Source: Natronomonas aquatica (lineage in GTDB: Archaea > Halobacteriota > Halobacteria > Halobacteriales > Haloarculaceae). From it: a stretch of DNA of 64,000 bases. The notes beneath the pieces were generated by a model. It worked only from the letters and a program-made list of their open reading frames with translations, had not been told where the DNA came from and did no database searches. The stretch is taken from positions 1 through 64,000 of the forward strand of contig NZ_JAHLKM010000006.1 in assembly GCF_024449025.1 (NCBI RefSeq), given 5' to 3'. Made by a program: the position numbers and the translations under genes. Position 1 is the first letter of the stretch. Every line of letters starts with the position of its first letter. Positions 1 through 8,263 of this stretch are shown here, piece by piece.

Positions 1-8
1 CCCCGGCG

Positions 9-31
9 ATGCGAGGGGAGGGATTTGAACC
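9..31. repeat. Partial direct repeat of the tRNA-Leu 3' end (att-like)
   Basis: These 23 bases are identical to positions 108-130, which cover the 3' end and T-arm of the tRNA-Leu gene. After one missing base the match continues for about four more bases. Duplicated tRNA 3' ends are the usual attachment-site scars left by integrases of tyrosine-recombinase elements. The duplicated part is on the side where such an element would insert, because the tRNA reads leftward. No integrase is visible inside the window, so any element would lie to the left. Confidence 0.7.
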
Positions 32-70
32 ACGGTCAGAGCAGAGCTCTTCCCTGATTCAAATCCCTCC
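17..70. repeat. 13-bp inverted repeat built from tRNA T-arm sequence
   Basis: Positions 17-29 (GGAGGGATTTGAA) and 58-70 (TTCAAATCCCTCC) are perfect reverse complements separated by 28 bases. Both arms are tRNA T-arm-like, and the left arm belongs to the att-like copy at 9-31. A second small hairpin (GCGGCGC/GCGCCGC, 82-100) lies between this structure and the tRNA. Together they suggest repeated recombination at this tRNA end, or a structured region just downstream of the tRNA. The right arm alone is not a complete tRNA. Confidence 0.5.
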
Positions 71-108
71 TGCATTCGCTTGCGGCGCGGTGAGCGCCGC
101 TTCACTCA

Positions 109-192
109 TGCGAGGGGAGGGATTTGAACCCACGGACCTCTACAGGAGCGGATCTTGAGTCCGCCGCCGTTTCCGGGCTTGGCTACCCTCGC
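109..192 (-). tRNA. tRNA-Leu (anticodon CAA)
   Basis: The reverse complement folds as a class II tRNA of 84 nt. Acceptor stem GCGAGGG pairs with CCCTCGC, followed by discriminator A at 109; the CCA is not encoded. The anticodon stem GCGGA/TCCGC encloses the loop CTCAAGA, giving anticodon CAA, which reads UUG. A long variable arm is present as expected for leucine, and the T-arm contains GGTTCAAATCC. A TATA-like GGGTTAAATCC on the minus strand lies about 25 nt upstream (213-223), a normal archaeal tRNA promoter distance. I see no intron. Confidence 0.97.
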
Positions 193-301
193 ACGCAACT
201 CCGGGTAACATCTTCATCGGATTTAACCCATCGGTTTTCCCCGCCCGCAACCCGCCCGGCTGAGACGGACCACAGAAGTGATTCGAGAACCAACGACGGG
301 T

Positions 302-778
302 ATGCTCGATCACCCACGGCTCACATCCACCGACGCCGACGAGCCGGCGATCGCCCTCACGCTCGATCCGTCGGCCGACCACAGCTTCGCCGAGCCGTCG
401 CGAGAGACGTTCGTCCTCTCGGCGCGTGCGGCCGGACTGCTCGTCGAGGATCTCGAATACGACGACCGCGAGGAGATCGCGCCGGTGACGACGCGGACGC
501 TTCTGCTCACCGGCGGCGCCTACGTCCCCGAACAAAAACACGATCCCGTCGATCTCCTCGATCGGCTCCGGGTACCCGACGGCGGCAAGCACCCGACGGC
601 GTCGGAGATCGAACGCGTCGCAGCATACCTGGAAAACAGCGAAATCGAACAGCGCGCGCGATGGCTCGCCGAGGAGGTGGTCGCCGAGAGCCGGCTCTCG
701 GAGGTCATGGAGATAGACGACGTTCGGACGCGGCGCGAACGGATGAACGACCTCCGGGAGATCGCCAAGGACCTGTGA
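302..778 (+). CDS. Conserved haloarchaeal hypothetical protein
   Basis: This is a 158-residue acidic soluble protein of unknown function. Its C-terminal half is predicted helical and rich in Glu/Arg (roughly residues 90-158), with no cysteines, signal peptide or membrane segment. Codon usage with G/C third positions is typical of the neighbours, which supports a real gene over the longer antisense and alternate-frame ORFs here. The ATG at 302 is preferred; an in-frame GTG at 278 would add eight residues. It lies divergently from tRNA-Leu and converges on the broken gene at 785-1142. I do not recognise a family function. Confidence 0.75.
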   Translation: MLDHPRLTSTDADEPAIALTLDPSADHSFAEPSRETFVLSARAAGLLVEDLEYDDREEIAPVTTRTLLLTGGAYVPEQKHDPVDLLDRLRVPDGGKHPTASEIERVAAYLENSEIEQRARWLAEEVVAESRLSEVMEIDDVRTRRERMNDLREIAKDL

Positions 779-784
779 TCGTCC

Positions 785-1142
785 GGCGGAATGTCCTCGT
801 CGAGCCAGGCGTCGTCGAGGGAGTCGGTCAGCGTCCAGGTGTCGCGCATGGCGTTCTTCAGACACCCCGAGGCGCCGGAGGCGGGCGTCACGTCGAATAC
901 GATCCCGTCGCCAGCGATCTTGGCTTCACCCACGTCACGAGGTTTCTCGTCGGTGGTCACGATCTGCGGCCGGACGCCGCCGAACCCCTTCGCGCGTCGA
1001 TGTCGTCCGGGTCGACGTTCGGGACGACCTTCCGGATGTCCGGCGGGAAGGCCCGCTTGCCGATGACCGGCAGATCGTAAATGGGGTTCTCGAGTACGTA
1101 CGGTAACAGCACCCTGTCGGCGAGAATGTTCCCGTAGCTCAA
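785..1142 (-). pseudogene. Remnant of a malate:quinone-oxidoreductase-like FAD enzyme gene
   Basis: Two overlapping minus-strand reading frames together resemble the C-terminal third of FAD-dependent oxidoreductases of the MQO/2-hydroxyglutarate-oxidase type. The upstream piece contains YDLPVIGKRAF and IRKVVPNVDPDDI. The downstream piece continues with KGFGGVRPQIV, GEAKI and the FAD-loop-like SGASGCLKNA. A frameshift of one missing base near 985-1000 separates them, and about 300 N-terminal residues are absent upstream of about 1142. The 3' end runs into antisense of the neighbouring gene without a family-like C terminus. I therefore call a fragment truncated at both ends. The family assignment rests on remembered motifs and has moderate certainty. 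Confidence 0.65.
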
Positions 1143-1248
1143 AACCCTGGGAGAGTCCGAGGCCAACGGTTGTCCGGACTCAACCCCGTCTTTCTTTTGT
1201 CCGTTTCGATTTCGTCCGGGTCTTCGCCCGGAGTCCCCCCGTCGACGA

Positions 1249-2589
1249 TCACTTCTCGGGTGTCTCGTCCGCTTCGTCCTCGTCGATCCTCTCGATCAGA
1301 ACCGTCGAGATGCGGGTGCCGTCGACGCTCGTTACTTCGATCCCGTATCCGGCCTCCTCGATCCGGTCGCCCTGCCCGGGTACACGATCGAATCGCTCCA
1401 GAACCATCCCACCGATCGTCTCGAACTCCTCGCTCTCGAAACCGACACCGAGTCTGTCGTTGACCGTCGATAGTGCGACCCCGCCGTCGACGTCGTATCC
1501 GCCGCCGTCGCGCTGTCGGATCGACGGTTCCGGTTCGTCGGCGTCGAACTCGTCGCGAAGGTCGCCCACGATCGCCTCGACGACGTCCTCGATGGTCGCC
1601 ATCCCCTCGAAGGAGCCCCACTCGTCGATCACTGCGGCCATCTGCTGGCGCTCGTCGCGGAACTCCATCAGGAGGTCGCTGATCGCCGTCGTCTCCGGGA
1701 CGACGAGTATCTCTCTCGCAAGATCGTCGGCCGTCACGGACTTCTCGTCGGATTCGCCCGCCCGAAGCACGTCCTTGACGTCAACGAACCCGACGATCTC
1801 TTCGCCGTCCTCGGCGTCGACGACCGGGTATCGTGTGTGTCCGGCCTCGAGGACGAGCGATCGGAGTTCCGAAAGCGAATAGTCGGCCGGTACGCTCACC
1901 ACGTCCGGCCGGGGAACCATGACCTCCCTGACGAGTACGTCATCGAGATCGAACACGCGCTCTATCATCTCGACTTCCGCCATGTCGACGTGTCCCGCCT
2001 CCCCGGATCGGGCCAGCACTCGCCGGAGCTCCCGCTCCTCGAGTGTCTCGTCCGTCTCGGAAGCCGGCGGAACCCCGATCAGCCGTGTGAAGGCGTTGGC
2101 CGTCCCGTTGAAGACCACGAGCCCCGGGTAAAACAGGTAGTAACAGAACTTCAGCGGAGGCGCGACGATAAGCGATATCCGTTCGGCCTCGGCGATCGCG
2201 ATCGTCTTCGGGGCGAGTTCGCCGAAGACGACGTGGAGGAACGTAATGAACGTGAACGCGACCGCAAAAGCGACGATGTGGACGAAGTTCGCCGGGAGGA
2301 GCGATCCGAACACAGGTTCGATCAGCGACGCCACCGCGGGTTCGCCCGCCCAGCCAAGCCCCAGGGAGGCCAGCGTGATCCCGAGTTGCGTCACCGCGAG
2401 ATAGTTATCCAGGTTCTCCATCGCGTTTTCCAGCGCCCCCGCGCCCGGGCGACCCTCCTCGACGAGCTGTTCGACTGACGTCGACCGGACCCGGACGAGG
2501 GCGAACTCAGAAGCGACGAAGAAGCCGTTCAACACGACGAGAACCAACGCGATCAGGAGCCGACCGACCGAGAACGCGACGTCTACCAT
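1249..2589 (-). CDS. CorC/HlyC-type membrane protein with DUF21 and CBS domains
   Basis: This 446-residue protein belongs to the CNNM/CorC (hemolysin C-like) family, whose members are linked to Mg2+ and other divalent-cation transport. Residues 1-170 form the DUF21 membrane domain with about four hydrophobic segments, including the opening LLIALVLVVLNGFFVASEFA. Two CBS motifs follow (about 215-330; REVMVPRPDVVSV and EWGSFEGMATIEDVVEAI). A CorC_HlyC accessory domain ends the protein (about 350-435). The ATG at 2589 was chosen because it begins directly before the first membrane helix; the longer frame upstream lacks homology-like features and runs into the neighbouring gene. The transported ion cannot be told from sequence. 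Confidence 0.92.
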   Translation of the reverse strand: MVDVAFSVGRLLIALVLVVLNGFFVASEFALVRVRSTSVEQLVEEGRPGAGALENAMENLDNYLAVTQLGITLASLGLGWAGEPAVASLIEPVFGSLLPANFVHIVAFAVAFTFITFLHVVFGELAPKTIAIAEAERISLIVAPPLKFCYYLFYPGLVVFNGTANAFTRLIGVPPASETDETLEERELRRVLARSGEAGHVDMAEVEMIERVFDLDDVLVREVMVPRPDVVSVPADYSLSELRSLVLEAGHTRYPVVDAEDGEEIVGFVDVKDVLRAGESDEKSVTADDLAREILVVPETTAISDLLMEFRDERQQMAAVIDEWGSFEGMATIEDVVEAIVGDLRDEFDADEPEPSIRQRDGGGYDVDGGVALSTVNDRLGVGFESEEFETIGGMVLERFDRVPGQGDRIEEAGYGIEVTSVDGTRISTVLIERIDEDEADETPEK

Positions 2590-2683
2590 CGCTGTTCCGC
2601 CCCGTCGTCGGATCGAGTTTGATACCGGTTCATACGCACCCGTTTTCGGGCCACCGTCAAAACACTGGCCGCTTCGTGACGAC

Positions 2684-4249
2684 TCAATCGGCGGTCCCGT
2701 TCCCGACGGGGGCGTCCTCGACGACGTAGCGCTGTCCGACCATCGGATCGAGCAGACTGTCCACCGGCGCACGGTCGTCTCTGAGTATCGGGACGTCGTC
2801 GGTCGGCTCGTCGCGCCGATAGGTGTCGATCTCGCTTTCGAGGTCGATCCCGATCTCCCGGTTTCCGTTCCGGACCCGAAGCTCAGATTCCGTCACGACG
2901 TCGGGGTTTTTCGTCGCGACGACCTCGATGTTTTGGATCACGTTCGAGTCGACGGTCGGGAAGCTATAGACCTGCGGGAAGACCTGTTTCATGGTTCGGT
3001 ACTCGGCACGATAGAATTCCGAGGCGGGGCCGCCCGGCGCGGAGATGAGGTTCGCGACCAGAATCCCGTCCGACGAGAGCCGATCGTTCGCCAGCTGCAT
3101 GAACTCGACGGTCGTCATATGGAACGGCACCTTGTCCTTCTTGTAGGCGTCCAGCACGATGAGGTCGTAGGTCCGGTCCGTCTCCCGGAGGAACCGACGG
3201 CCGTCTTCGTTGTGGATGTTGAGCTGGTCGGACTCCTCGACGGCGAAGTACTCCTTTGAGACATCGATGACTTCGGGGTCGATCTCGACGACGTCGACGG
3301 TGGCGTCGTACTCCTCGACGAACCGTTTCGGCCCCGAGAACCCGCCGCCGCCGACGAACAGCACCCGATCGATCTCGTCGGGATCTTCCGCGAACAGATA
3401 CGGCATGTGGAAATAGCGTGTGTAGCCGAAGACGTGACGGGTCGGGTCGGTCAGGTCCATCGCGCTGTGGCGCTGGCCGTCGAGATACAGCGTCCGCGTG
3501 TTGCCGAGATCGGCCACCTCGAGTTCCTGATACGGTGTCTGGGTCTGATAGACGACCTGCCCGCCGGTGGAGACGCCGACGGCGCCGCTCCCGACGGCCG
3601 CGATCAAAAGCAGCGCGACGGCGACGGTAGCGAAGAACGGCTCCCGGTCGATCGAGGGAAGCGAGATGGAAAACGCCGTGACGACGAGCAGGGAGCCGAA
3701 CAGAAAGCTGATAATCTCGACCCCGAAGGTGGGGATGAGGAGAAACGTCGTGCCGAAGGCACCGAGGATGCTGCCGACCGTCCCGAGGGCGTACACGCGG
3801 CCGGAGGCTTCGCCCACTTCATCGGTGTTCGAGAGTTCGGCTGCGTAGGGGCTTATGAACCCCAGCAGATAGGTCGGCGGGCCGAAAAGCAGCGTGACGG
3901 CCGGCAGCGAGGCGAACCGGCTCGGCAACGGGAACGCCGAGCCGGCCGCCAAGAGCGGGTCGCCGGCGAAGATCAACACGGCGATGTATGCGGCCGTCCC
4001 GAGCAACAGCCACGACAGCCGTTCGACGCTGGCGCGCGCTCGGGCCCGCTTGCCGCCGTAGTGGTATCCGAGACTCAGTGCAGCGAGGAACACGCCGATG
4101 ATGCTCCCCCACGTGTAGATGCTGCTGCCGAACTGGGGGGCGACGATGCGGCCGGCGAGGATCTCCAGCCCCATACTCGCCACGCCCGAGACGAACACTG
4201 CGATTTCCGGGGCGGTCGTCCGCCGGAGCGACCGATCCAGAGACGGCAT
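2684..4249 (-). CDS. Membrane-fused spermidine-synthase-like aminopropyltransferase
   Basis: This 521-residue protein has an N-terminal membrane region of about seven helices (residues 12-225) fused to a spermidine-synthase-like Rossmann domain (about 235-510). SAM/dcSAM-type motifs are visible: VLFVGGGG at 296-303, the acidic VEIDPE at 321-326, and LDAYKKD at 366-372 where the catalytic Asp of the family lies. Such fusions are common in haloarchaea and bacteria, and their true substrate is usually unproven. The same window encodes deoxyhypusine synthase, a polyamine user, but no operon link exists. The start at 4249 is followed directly by a basic stretch and the first helix. Confidence 0.85.
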   Translation of the reverse strand: MPSLDRSLRRTTAPEIAVFVSGVASMGLEILAGRIVAPQFGSSIYTWGSIIGVFLAALSLGYHYGGKRARARASVERLSWLLLGTAAYIAVLIFAGDPLLAAGSAFPLPSRFASLPAVTLLFGPPTYLLGFISPYAAELSNTDEVGEASGRVYALGTVGSILGAFGTTFLLIPTFGVEIISFLFGSLLVVTAFSISLPSIDREPFFATVAVALLLIAAVGSGAVGVSTGGQVVYQTQTPYQELEVADLGNTRTLYLDGQRHSAMDLTDPTRHVFGYTRYFHMPYLFAEDPDEIDRVLFVGGGGFSGPKRFVEEYDATVDVVEIDPEVIDVSKEYFAVEESDQLNIHNEDGRRFLRETDRTYDLIVLDAYKKDKVPFHMTTVEFMQLANDRLSSDGILVANLISAPGGPASEFYRAEYRTMKQVFPQVYSFPTVDSNVIQNIEVVATKNPDVVTESELRVRNGNREIGIDLESEIDTYRRDEPTDDVPILRDDRAPVDSLLDPMVGQRYVVEDAPVGNGTAD

Positions 4250-4438
4250 ATACTAGCCGGTACGGCGTTTCGGGGATAAAGGTGCTGTCGTCTCGACAGT
4301 ATCGCCGCGAGATCCCACGGCGGAAGCGGGGCCCACCCCCGCGGTCATCGCGGACGTCTCCGGGCAATCCGGTTCCCGTTTCGAATTCGGACCGATAGGT
4401 CCATCGGCCGTGAAAAACGTAAATACGGGCCGACAACA

Positions 4439-4744
4439 ATGTTATACGTTGCCATGGATGCGATGCTCCTCGTAGCGGTCGGTTTGCTCGTCGGCTTTAC
4501 GCTGGCGGTGACCTCGACGATGCGGGAGCGCTACGGGGAAAGATACGAGCACGAGCGGGAGTTCCTGCGGGAGCGACAGCCGGAGGCATGGGGTCTGATC
4601 GACGCGGGAAGCGCCGCCGAGGAAACGGCGGACGGGGACGTTCCCGCCGATCGCTGTCCAGCCTGTGAGACGGCGAACGAAAGCGGCTACACCTACTGTC
4701 GTCGCTGTGGAGTCCGGCTCCCGGTGGGAGAAACGGGGGACTGA
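4439..4744 (+). CDS. Single-pass membrane protein with C-terminal zinc ribbon
   Basis: This 101-residue protein has one N-terminal membrane helix (about 5-26) and a C-terminal CPAC...CRRC zinc-ribbon motif (about 79-94). The middle is charged and probably helical. A TATA-like AAAACGTAAATAC (4411-4423) lies about 22 nt upstream of the ATG at 4439, so a leaderless transcript is likely; an internal ATG at 4454 is an alternative. The stop codon TGA at 4742-4744 is the first part of a repeated motif (see repeat at 4742-4818). Function is unknown. Confidence 0.8.
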   Translation: MLYVAMDAMLLVAVGLLVGFTLAVTSTMRERYGERYEHEREFLRERQPEAWGLIDAGSAAEETADGDVPADRCPACETANESGYTYCRRCGVRLPVGETGD

Positions 4745-4818
4745 TACTGTCGGCTACAGCGATTTCGAAATATTCGTTCCCCGAAGATGTCCGCACGAAC
4801 GTATAGTCGACAGTATGA
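4742..4818. repeat. Inverted copies of a TGATACTGTCGGCTAYAG motif
   Basis: Positions 4744-4758 read ATACTGTCGGCTACA. Positions 4802-4816 read, on the opposite strand, ATACTGTCGACTATA. The arms match at 13 of 15 positions and bracket about 43 bases. A third copy occurs at 18278-18295. In two of the three copies the motif starts with the TGA stop codon of a gene. It could be a miniature element with terminal inverted repeats or a 3'-end processing or termination signal. Confidence 0.55.
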
Positions 4819-5009
4819 TTGTCCCCCCGACGTAAGCTCCCCCGGCCGCCAGTCCAACGTTTGGAGTCTCGGAAGACACGACTCGCGAGCTATCCGTACT
4901 TAATTGGCTAGTAGCTGTCCGGTTTCCACTGCACATTATACTGTGGGACGTGCCCAAAGCCCGAGCCACACTGAAACAGATATTTGATCCGCCCATTCCT
5001 ACTACCTGC

Positions 5010-6437
5010 ATGGAAACCACCGTCGTCTGGTTTCGGGACGACATTCGAATCACGGACAATCCGACGCTCGCAGACGCCGTCGAGGCCTCCGACGTAGTGG
5101 TACCCGTATACATCTTCGATTCCCGCGAATACGGGGAGACTCGGTACGGGACTGAAAAACGTGGTCCACACCGTACACGGTTTCGGCGAGAGAGTGTTCA
5201 CGACCTCCGGACGTCACTACAGGAGCGCGGCGGTTCGTTGTTCGTTCGGCAGGGCCGCCCCGAGGTGATCCTGCCGGAACTGGCGGATCGCACCGACGCC
5301 GAAGCCGTCTATGCCCAGACGAAGCCGGCGGTCGAGGAACTAAAACGAGAGCGGAGCGTCCGGGACGCCCTGCCGGAGAGGGTCAGCTTCGAACGCCGGT
5401 GGACGCACACACAGTATCACCTCACGGACCTCCCGACCCCGTACGATCGGATCGACGATACGTTCACTCCCTGGCGAAAGGAGGTCGAGCGCGACAGCAC
5501 GGTTCGCGATCCGGTGTCGACCCCTGACACGGTTCGGACGCCGGATCTCGAACCGGGGGAGATCCCGGCGCAGTCGGATCTGGGCGTCGGGGAGCCACCA
5601 TCGGACGACCGTGCAGTGTTGCCGTTCGAGGGCGGGGAGTCGGCCGGCAAGCGCCGGCTAGAGGAGTACGTCTGGGCGGGCGATCACCTCAGAGAATACA
5701 AAGGAACCCGGAACGAACTGTTGGGCGCGAACTACTCGTCGAAGTTCTCGCCGTGGCTGGCGGCAGGATGTCTCTCGCCGCGGTGGATCCATGCCGAAGT
5801 TCAGCGCTACGAAGACGACCGTGTCGCAAACGAGGACACGTACTGGTTGGTGTTCGAACTGCTGTGGCGGGACTTCTTCCAGTTCCAGTTCCTCAAACAC
5901 GGCGTGGACTTCTTCACGCCGACCGGCATCCGAAACGAGGACAAAGAATGGGACCGCGACCGCGAAGCGTTCCGCAGGTGGAAAGAGGGAACGACGGGCG
6001 TTCCGTTCGTCGACGCGAACATGCGGGAACTAAACCGGACAGGATACATGTCCAACCGGGGGCGCCAGAACGTCGCCTCCTTTCTCGCAGACGCGCTCGG
6101 TATCGACTGGCGGTGGGGCGCAGCCTACTTCGAATCACGCCTGATCGACTACGACGTCGCCTCGAACTGGGGCAACTGGGCCTACCAGGCTGGCGTGGGC
6201 AACGATTCCCGGGACGGCTATTTCGATGTCCTCTCTCAGGCCGAGCGATACGACAGCGAGGCCGCGTACGTGACGACCTGGCTCCCGGAACTGGAGGGAC
6301 TCTCGCCGACGTTCGCACACCGTCCCTGGCGGATGAGCGACCGGGAGCAGACCGAATACGGCATCGAACTGGGTGTCGACTACCCGCGGCCGATGCTCGA
6401 CATCGAGGCCCGGTACCGCGAGTTACGGAACACCTGA
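5010..6437 (+). CDS. Cryptochrome/photolyase, DASH subfamily
   Basis: This 475-residue flavoprotein has an N-terminal photolyase Rossmann domain (residues 1-130; VVWFRDDIRITDNPTL) and a C-terminal FAD-binding helical domain (about 200-475). Features typical of CRY-DASH are the YKGTRNELLG and YSSKFSPWLAAGCLSPR segments, the FAD motif SNRGRQNVASFLA, and the C-terminal SNWGNWAYQAGVGNDSRD and TWLPELEGL. CRY-DASH proteins repair CPD lesions, mainly in single-stranded DNA, and may act in light signalling. The ATG at 5010 lies about 27 nt after a TATA-like GATATTTGATC, consistent with a leaderless message. The gene converges with a second photolyase-family gene. Confidence 0.93.
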   Translation: METTVVWFRDDIRITDNPTLADAVEASDVVVPVYIFDSREYGETRYGTEKRGPHRTRFRRESVHDLRTSLQERGGSLFVRQGRPEVILPELADRTDAEAVYAQTKPAVEELKRERSVRDALPERVSFERRWTHTQYHLTDLPTPYDRIDDTFTPWRKEVERDSTVRDPVSTPDTVRTPDLEPGEIPAQSDLGVGEPPSDDRAVLPFEGGESAGKRRLEEYVWAGDHLREYKGTRNELLGANYSSKFSPWLAAGCLSPRWIHAEVQRYEDDRVANEDTYWLVFELLWRDFFQFQFLKHGVDFFTPTGIRNEDKEWDRDREAFRRWKEGTTGVPFVDANMRELNRTGYMSNRGRQNVASFLADALGIDWRWGAAYFESRLIDYDVASNWGNWAYQAGVGNDSRDGYFDVLSQAERYDSEAAYVTTWLPELEGLSPTFAHRPWRMSDREQTEYGIELGVDYPRPMLDIEARYRELRNT

Positions 6438-6455
6438 TAGGGGGTCCGTGTCCTC

Positions 6456-8021
6456 TCAGAGGTCGCCGTCGGTAGCACGGTCGCGCAGATCCGCGACGCG
6501 GTCACGGACGGCGTCCATCTCGCCGGACTCACGCTTGTCGTCGACGTGGCTGTACATCAATCCCATCCGGTGGTTGCTCCGCAGGCGGTCCTCGTTGCGG
6601 TCGAGAAACTGCCAGTACAGCGCGTTGAACGGACAGGCGTCAGCACCGGTGTTCGCGTCCTGATCGTACGCACAGTCCGTACAGTAATCGGACATCCGAT
6701 CGATGTAGTTAGCCGAGGAGACGTACGGTTTCGTCGCGAAGACGCCGTGGCCGAACTGCCCCATCTCGATGACGTTTGGGGTCGTTACCCAGTGGTAGGC
6801 GTCGATGTAGGTCGCGTGGAACCACTCGTTCAGTTCGCTCGGTTCGACACCCCACAGCGTGGCGAAGTTCGCCAGGACCATCAACCGCTGGATGTGGTGT
6901 GAGTATCCCCGTTCGTGGACATCGTCGACCGTCTCGCTCAGACAGTTCATCCCTGTCTCGCCGGTCCAGTACAGGTCCGGGAGGTCACGGTCGGCAGCGA
7001 GTTGGTTGGCTGTCGCCAGTTCGGGCATCGCGTGTCGGTACACGTGACGCATGAACTCCCGCCAACCCAACAGCTGCCGGATGAACCCCTCCGCGGAACT
7101 GATTGGCACATCCGCGCGCTCCTCGTAGGTCTGCTCGACTTCCTCTATGACCTCCACCGGGTGGAGGAGGCCGAGATTGATCGCCCCGCTCACGAGCCCG
7201 TGAGCCATCGCCCAGTCGTCGGCCCGCATCGCGTCCTGATAGGGGCCAAACGCCGGTAATCGCTCCGTGAGGAAATGGTCCAGGTGGTCGCGGGCCTGGT
7301 CGCGCGTGACCGGCCAGGGGAACGACCGCAGTTCGTCGTTTCCCCACGTATCGAACTCCTCGCGCACCCATGCCGACACTTCTTCGATGACAGCGCCGTG
7401 CTCGTGGGTCGGCACGGATGGTGCCTCCCAGTCTTCCGGTGGCACGTCCCGGTTTTCTCCGTCGTAGTTCCACTCCCCGCCGGCCGGATCGCTGTCGGAC
7501 ATGAGGACACCGGACTCCCGGCGCATCCACCGATAGAACTGCTCGTGTCGGAACTGCCCGCCGTCGTTGGCCCACTCGTCGAACGCCCGGCGCGTGCTGG
7601 CGAATAGTTCGTTCTCGACGACCCGGAGGGTTCCGCCGGCCTCGGCGACGAGGTCCCGAAGACGTCGTTCGGAGTTATAGCTGGGTGAGCGCATCGTCAC
7701 CAGCGTGCTTTCCGGATTGTCCTCGAAGAACGTGGCGAACGCTTCGCCGAACGTGTCGGCCTGTATGTAGGTCACGTCGTATCCGGCCGCACGCAGACGG
7801 TCACGGAATCGCCGCATCGCAGCGAACACGAGCGTCAGTTTGTGGTGGTGATAGGGCATCCGTCGAGCGAAGTCGTGAGCCTCGACGAGCAGTACCTGAC
7901 TTCCCTCGGACACACGGGCAAGCGGCCCACACTGCTCGGAGAGATGCGTCCCGAGAATCCAGGGCACCTCGTCGTCACCCACCGCGTACTCCGGCGGTTT
8001 TCCGACTATTGGTTGGCGCAT
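6456..8021 (-). CDS. Iron-sulfur bacterial-type cryptochrome/photolyase (FeS-BCP, PhrB-like)
   Basis: This 521-residue protein is of the deoxyribodipyrimidine photolyase-related type. It begins with an antenna-like domain (ILGTHLSEQCGPL, HKLTLVFAAMRRFRDRL). The C-terminal FAD domain contains a cysteine cluster (YCTDCAYDQDANTGADACPF) plus an upstream cysteine in MNCLSETV, matching the four ligands of the [4Fe-4S] cluster in the 6-4 photolyases PhrB and CryB. The expected reaction is light-driven repair of 6-4 photoproducts. The start at 8021 follows a minus-strand TATA-like ACTTATGCAT at about 25 nt, which favours it over the ATG 13 codons upstream. Confidence 0.9.
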   Translation of the reverse strand: MRQPIVGKPPEYAVGDDEVPWILGTHLSEQCGPLARVSEGSQVLLVEAHDFARRMPYHHHKLTLVFAAMRRFRDRLRAAGYDVTYIQADTFGEAFATFFEDNPESTLVTMRSPSYNSERRLRDLVAEAGGTLRVVENELFASTRRAFDEWANDGGQFRHEQFYRWMRRESGVLMSDSDPAGGEWNYDGENRDVPPEDWEAPSVPTHEHGAVIEEVSAWVREEFDTWGNDELRSFPWPVTRDQARDHLDHFLTERLPAFGPYQDAMRADDWAMAHGLVSGAINLGLLHPVEVIEEVEQTYEERADVPISSAEGFIRQLLGWREFMRHVYRHAMPELATANQLAADRDLPDLYWTGETGMNCLSETVDDVHERGYSHHIQRLMVLANFATLWGVEPSELNEWFHATYIDAYHWVTTPNVIEMGQFGHGVFATKPYVSSANYIDRMSDYCTDCAYDQDANTGADACPFNALYWQFLDRNEDRLRSNHRMGLMYSHVDDKRESGEMDAVRDRVADLRDRATDGDL

Positions 8022-8230
8022 ACTATCGGCACGAACCGGAGATGCATAAGTCGCTGCCACGGGGACGCCGTCTATGTTAGAGGTGGCCGGATATTTCGGT
8101 GTCTACAGCCAAAGAGGGCGGCCTCGGAACTCATAGGGGTCGTCACTGCCGGCTGCCTACACCGGCTCGGGTCGGTCGTTCGTCACTGGCCGGACGGCCT
8201 ACCGGATGTGGCCTACTCACAGTTCGGGAC

Positions 8231-8241
8231 ACGCTTAAATA
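8231..8241 (+). promoter_or_regulatory. TATA-like promoter of the 48-residue zinc-ribbon gene
   Basis: The sequence CGCTTAAATAC is centred about 27 nt before the ATG at 8264. This spacing puts the transcription start at or within a few bases of the start codon, as in most haloarchaeal leaderless genes. Confidence 0.55.
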
Positions 8242-8263
8242 CTGCGACGAGGGACGTACAAGT

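Noticed and set aside
50-80. Second tRNA gene suggested by the T-arm-like sequence
   Set aside because: Only the T-arm and part of an acceptor-like stem are present, inverted; no anticodon arm or 5' half can be folded.
82-100. GCGGCGC/GCGCCGC hairpin as a tRNA terminator
   Set aside because: Archaeal tRNA termination relies on T tracts and none follows the stem; it is noted only as part of the structured att region.
124-1080. Plus-strand ORF of 318 codons across the tRNA and the first gene
   Set aside because: It runs through the tRNA and has Arg/Ser-rich shadow composition; the gene at 302-778 in another frame is more protein-like.
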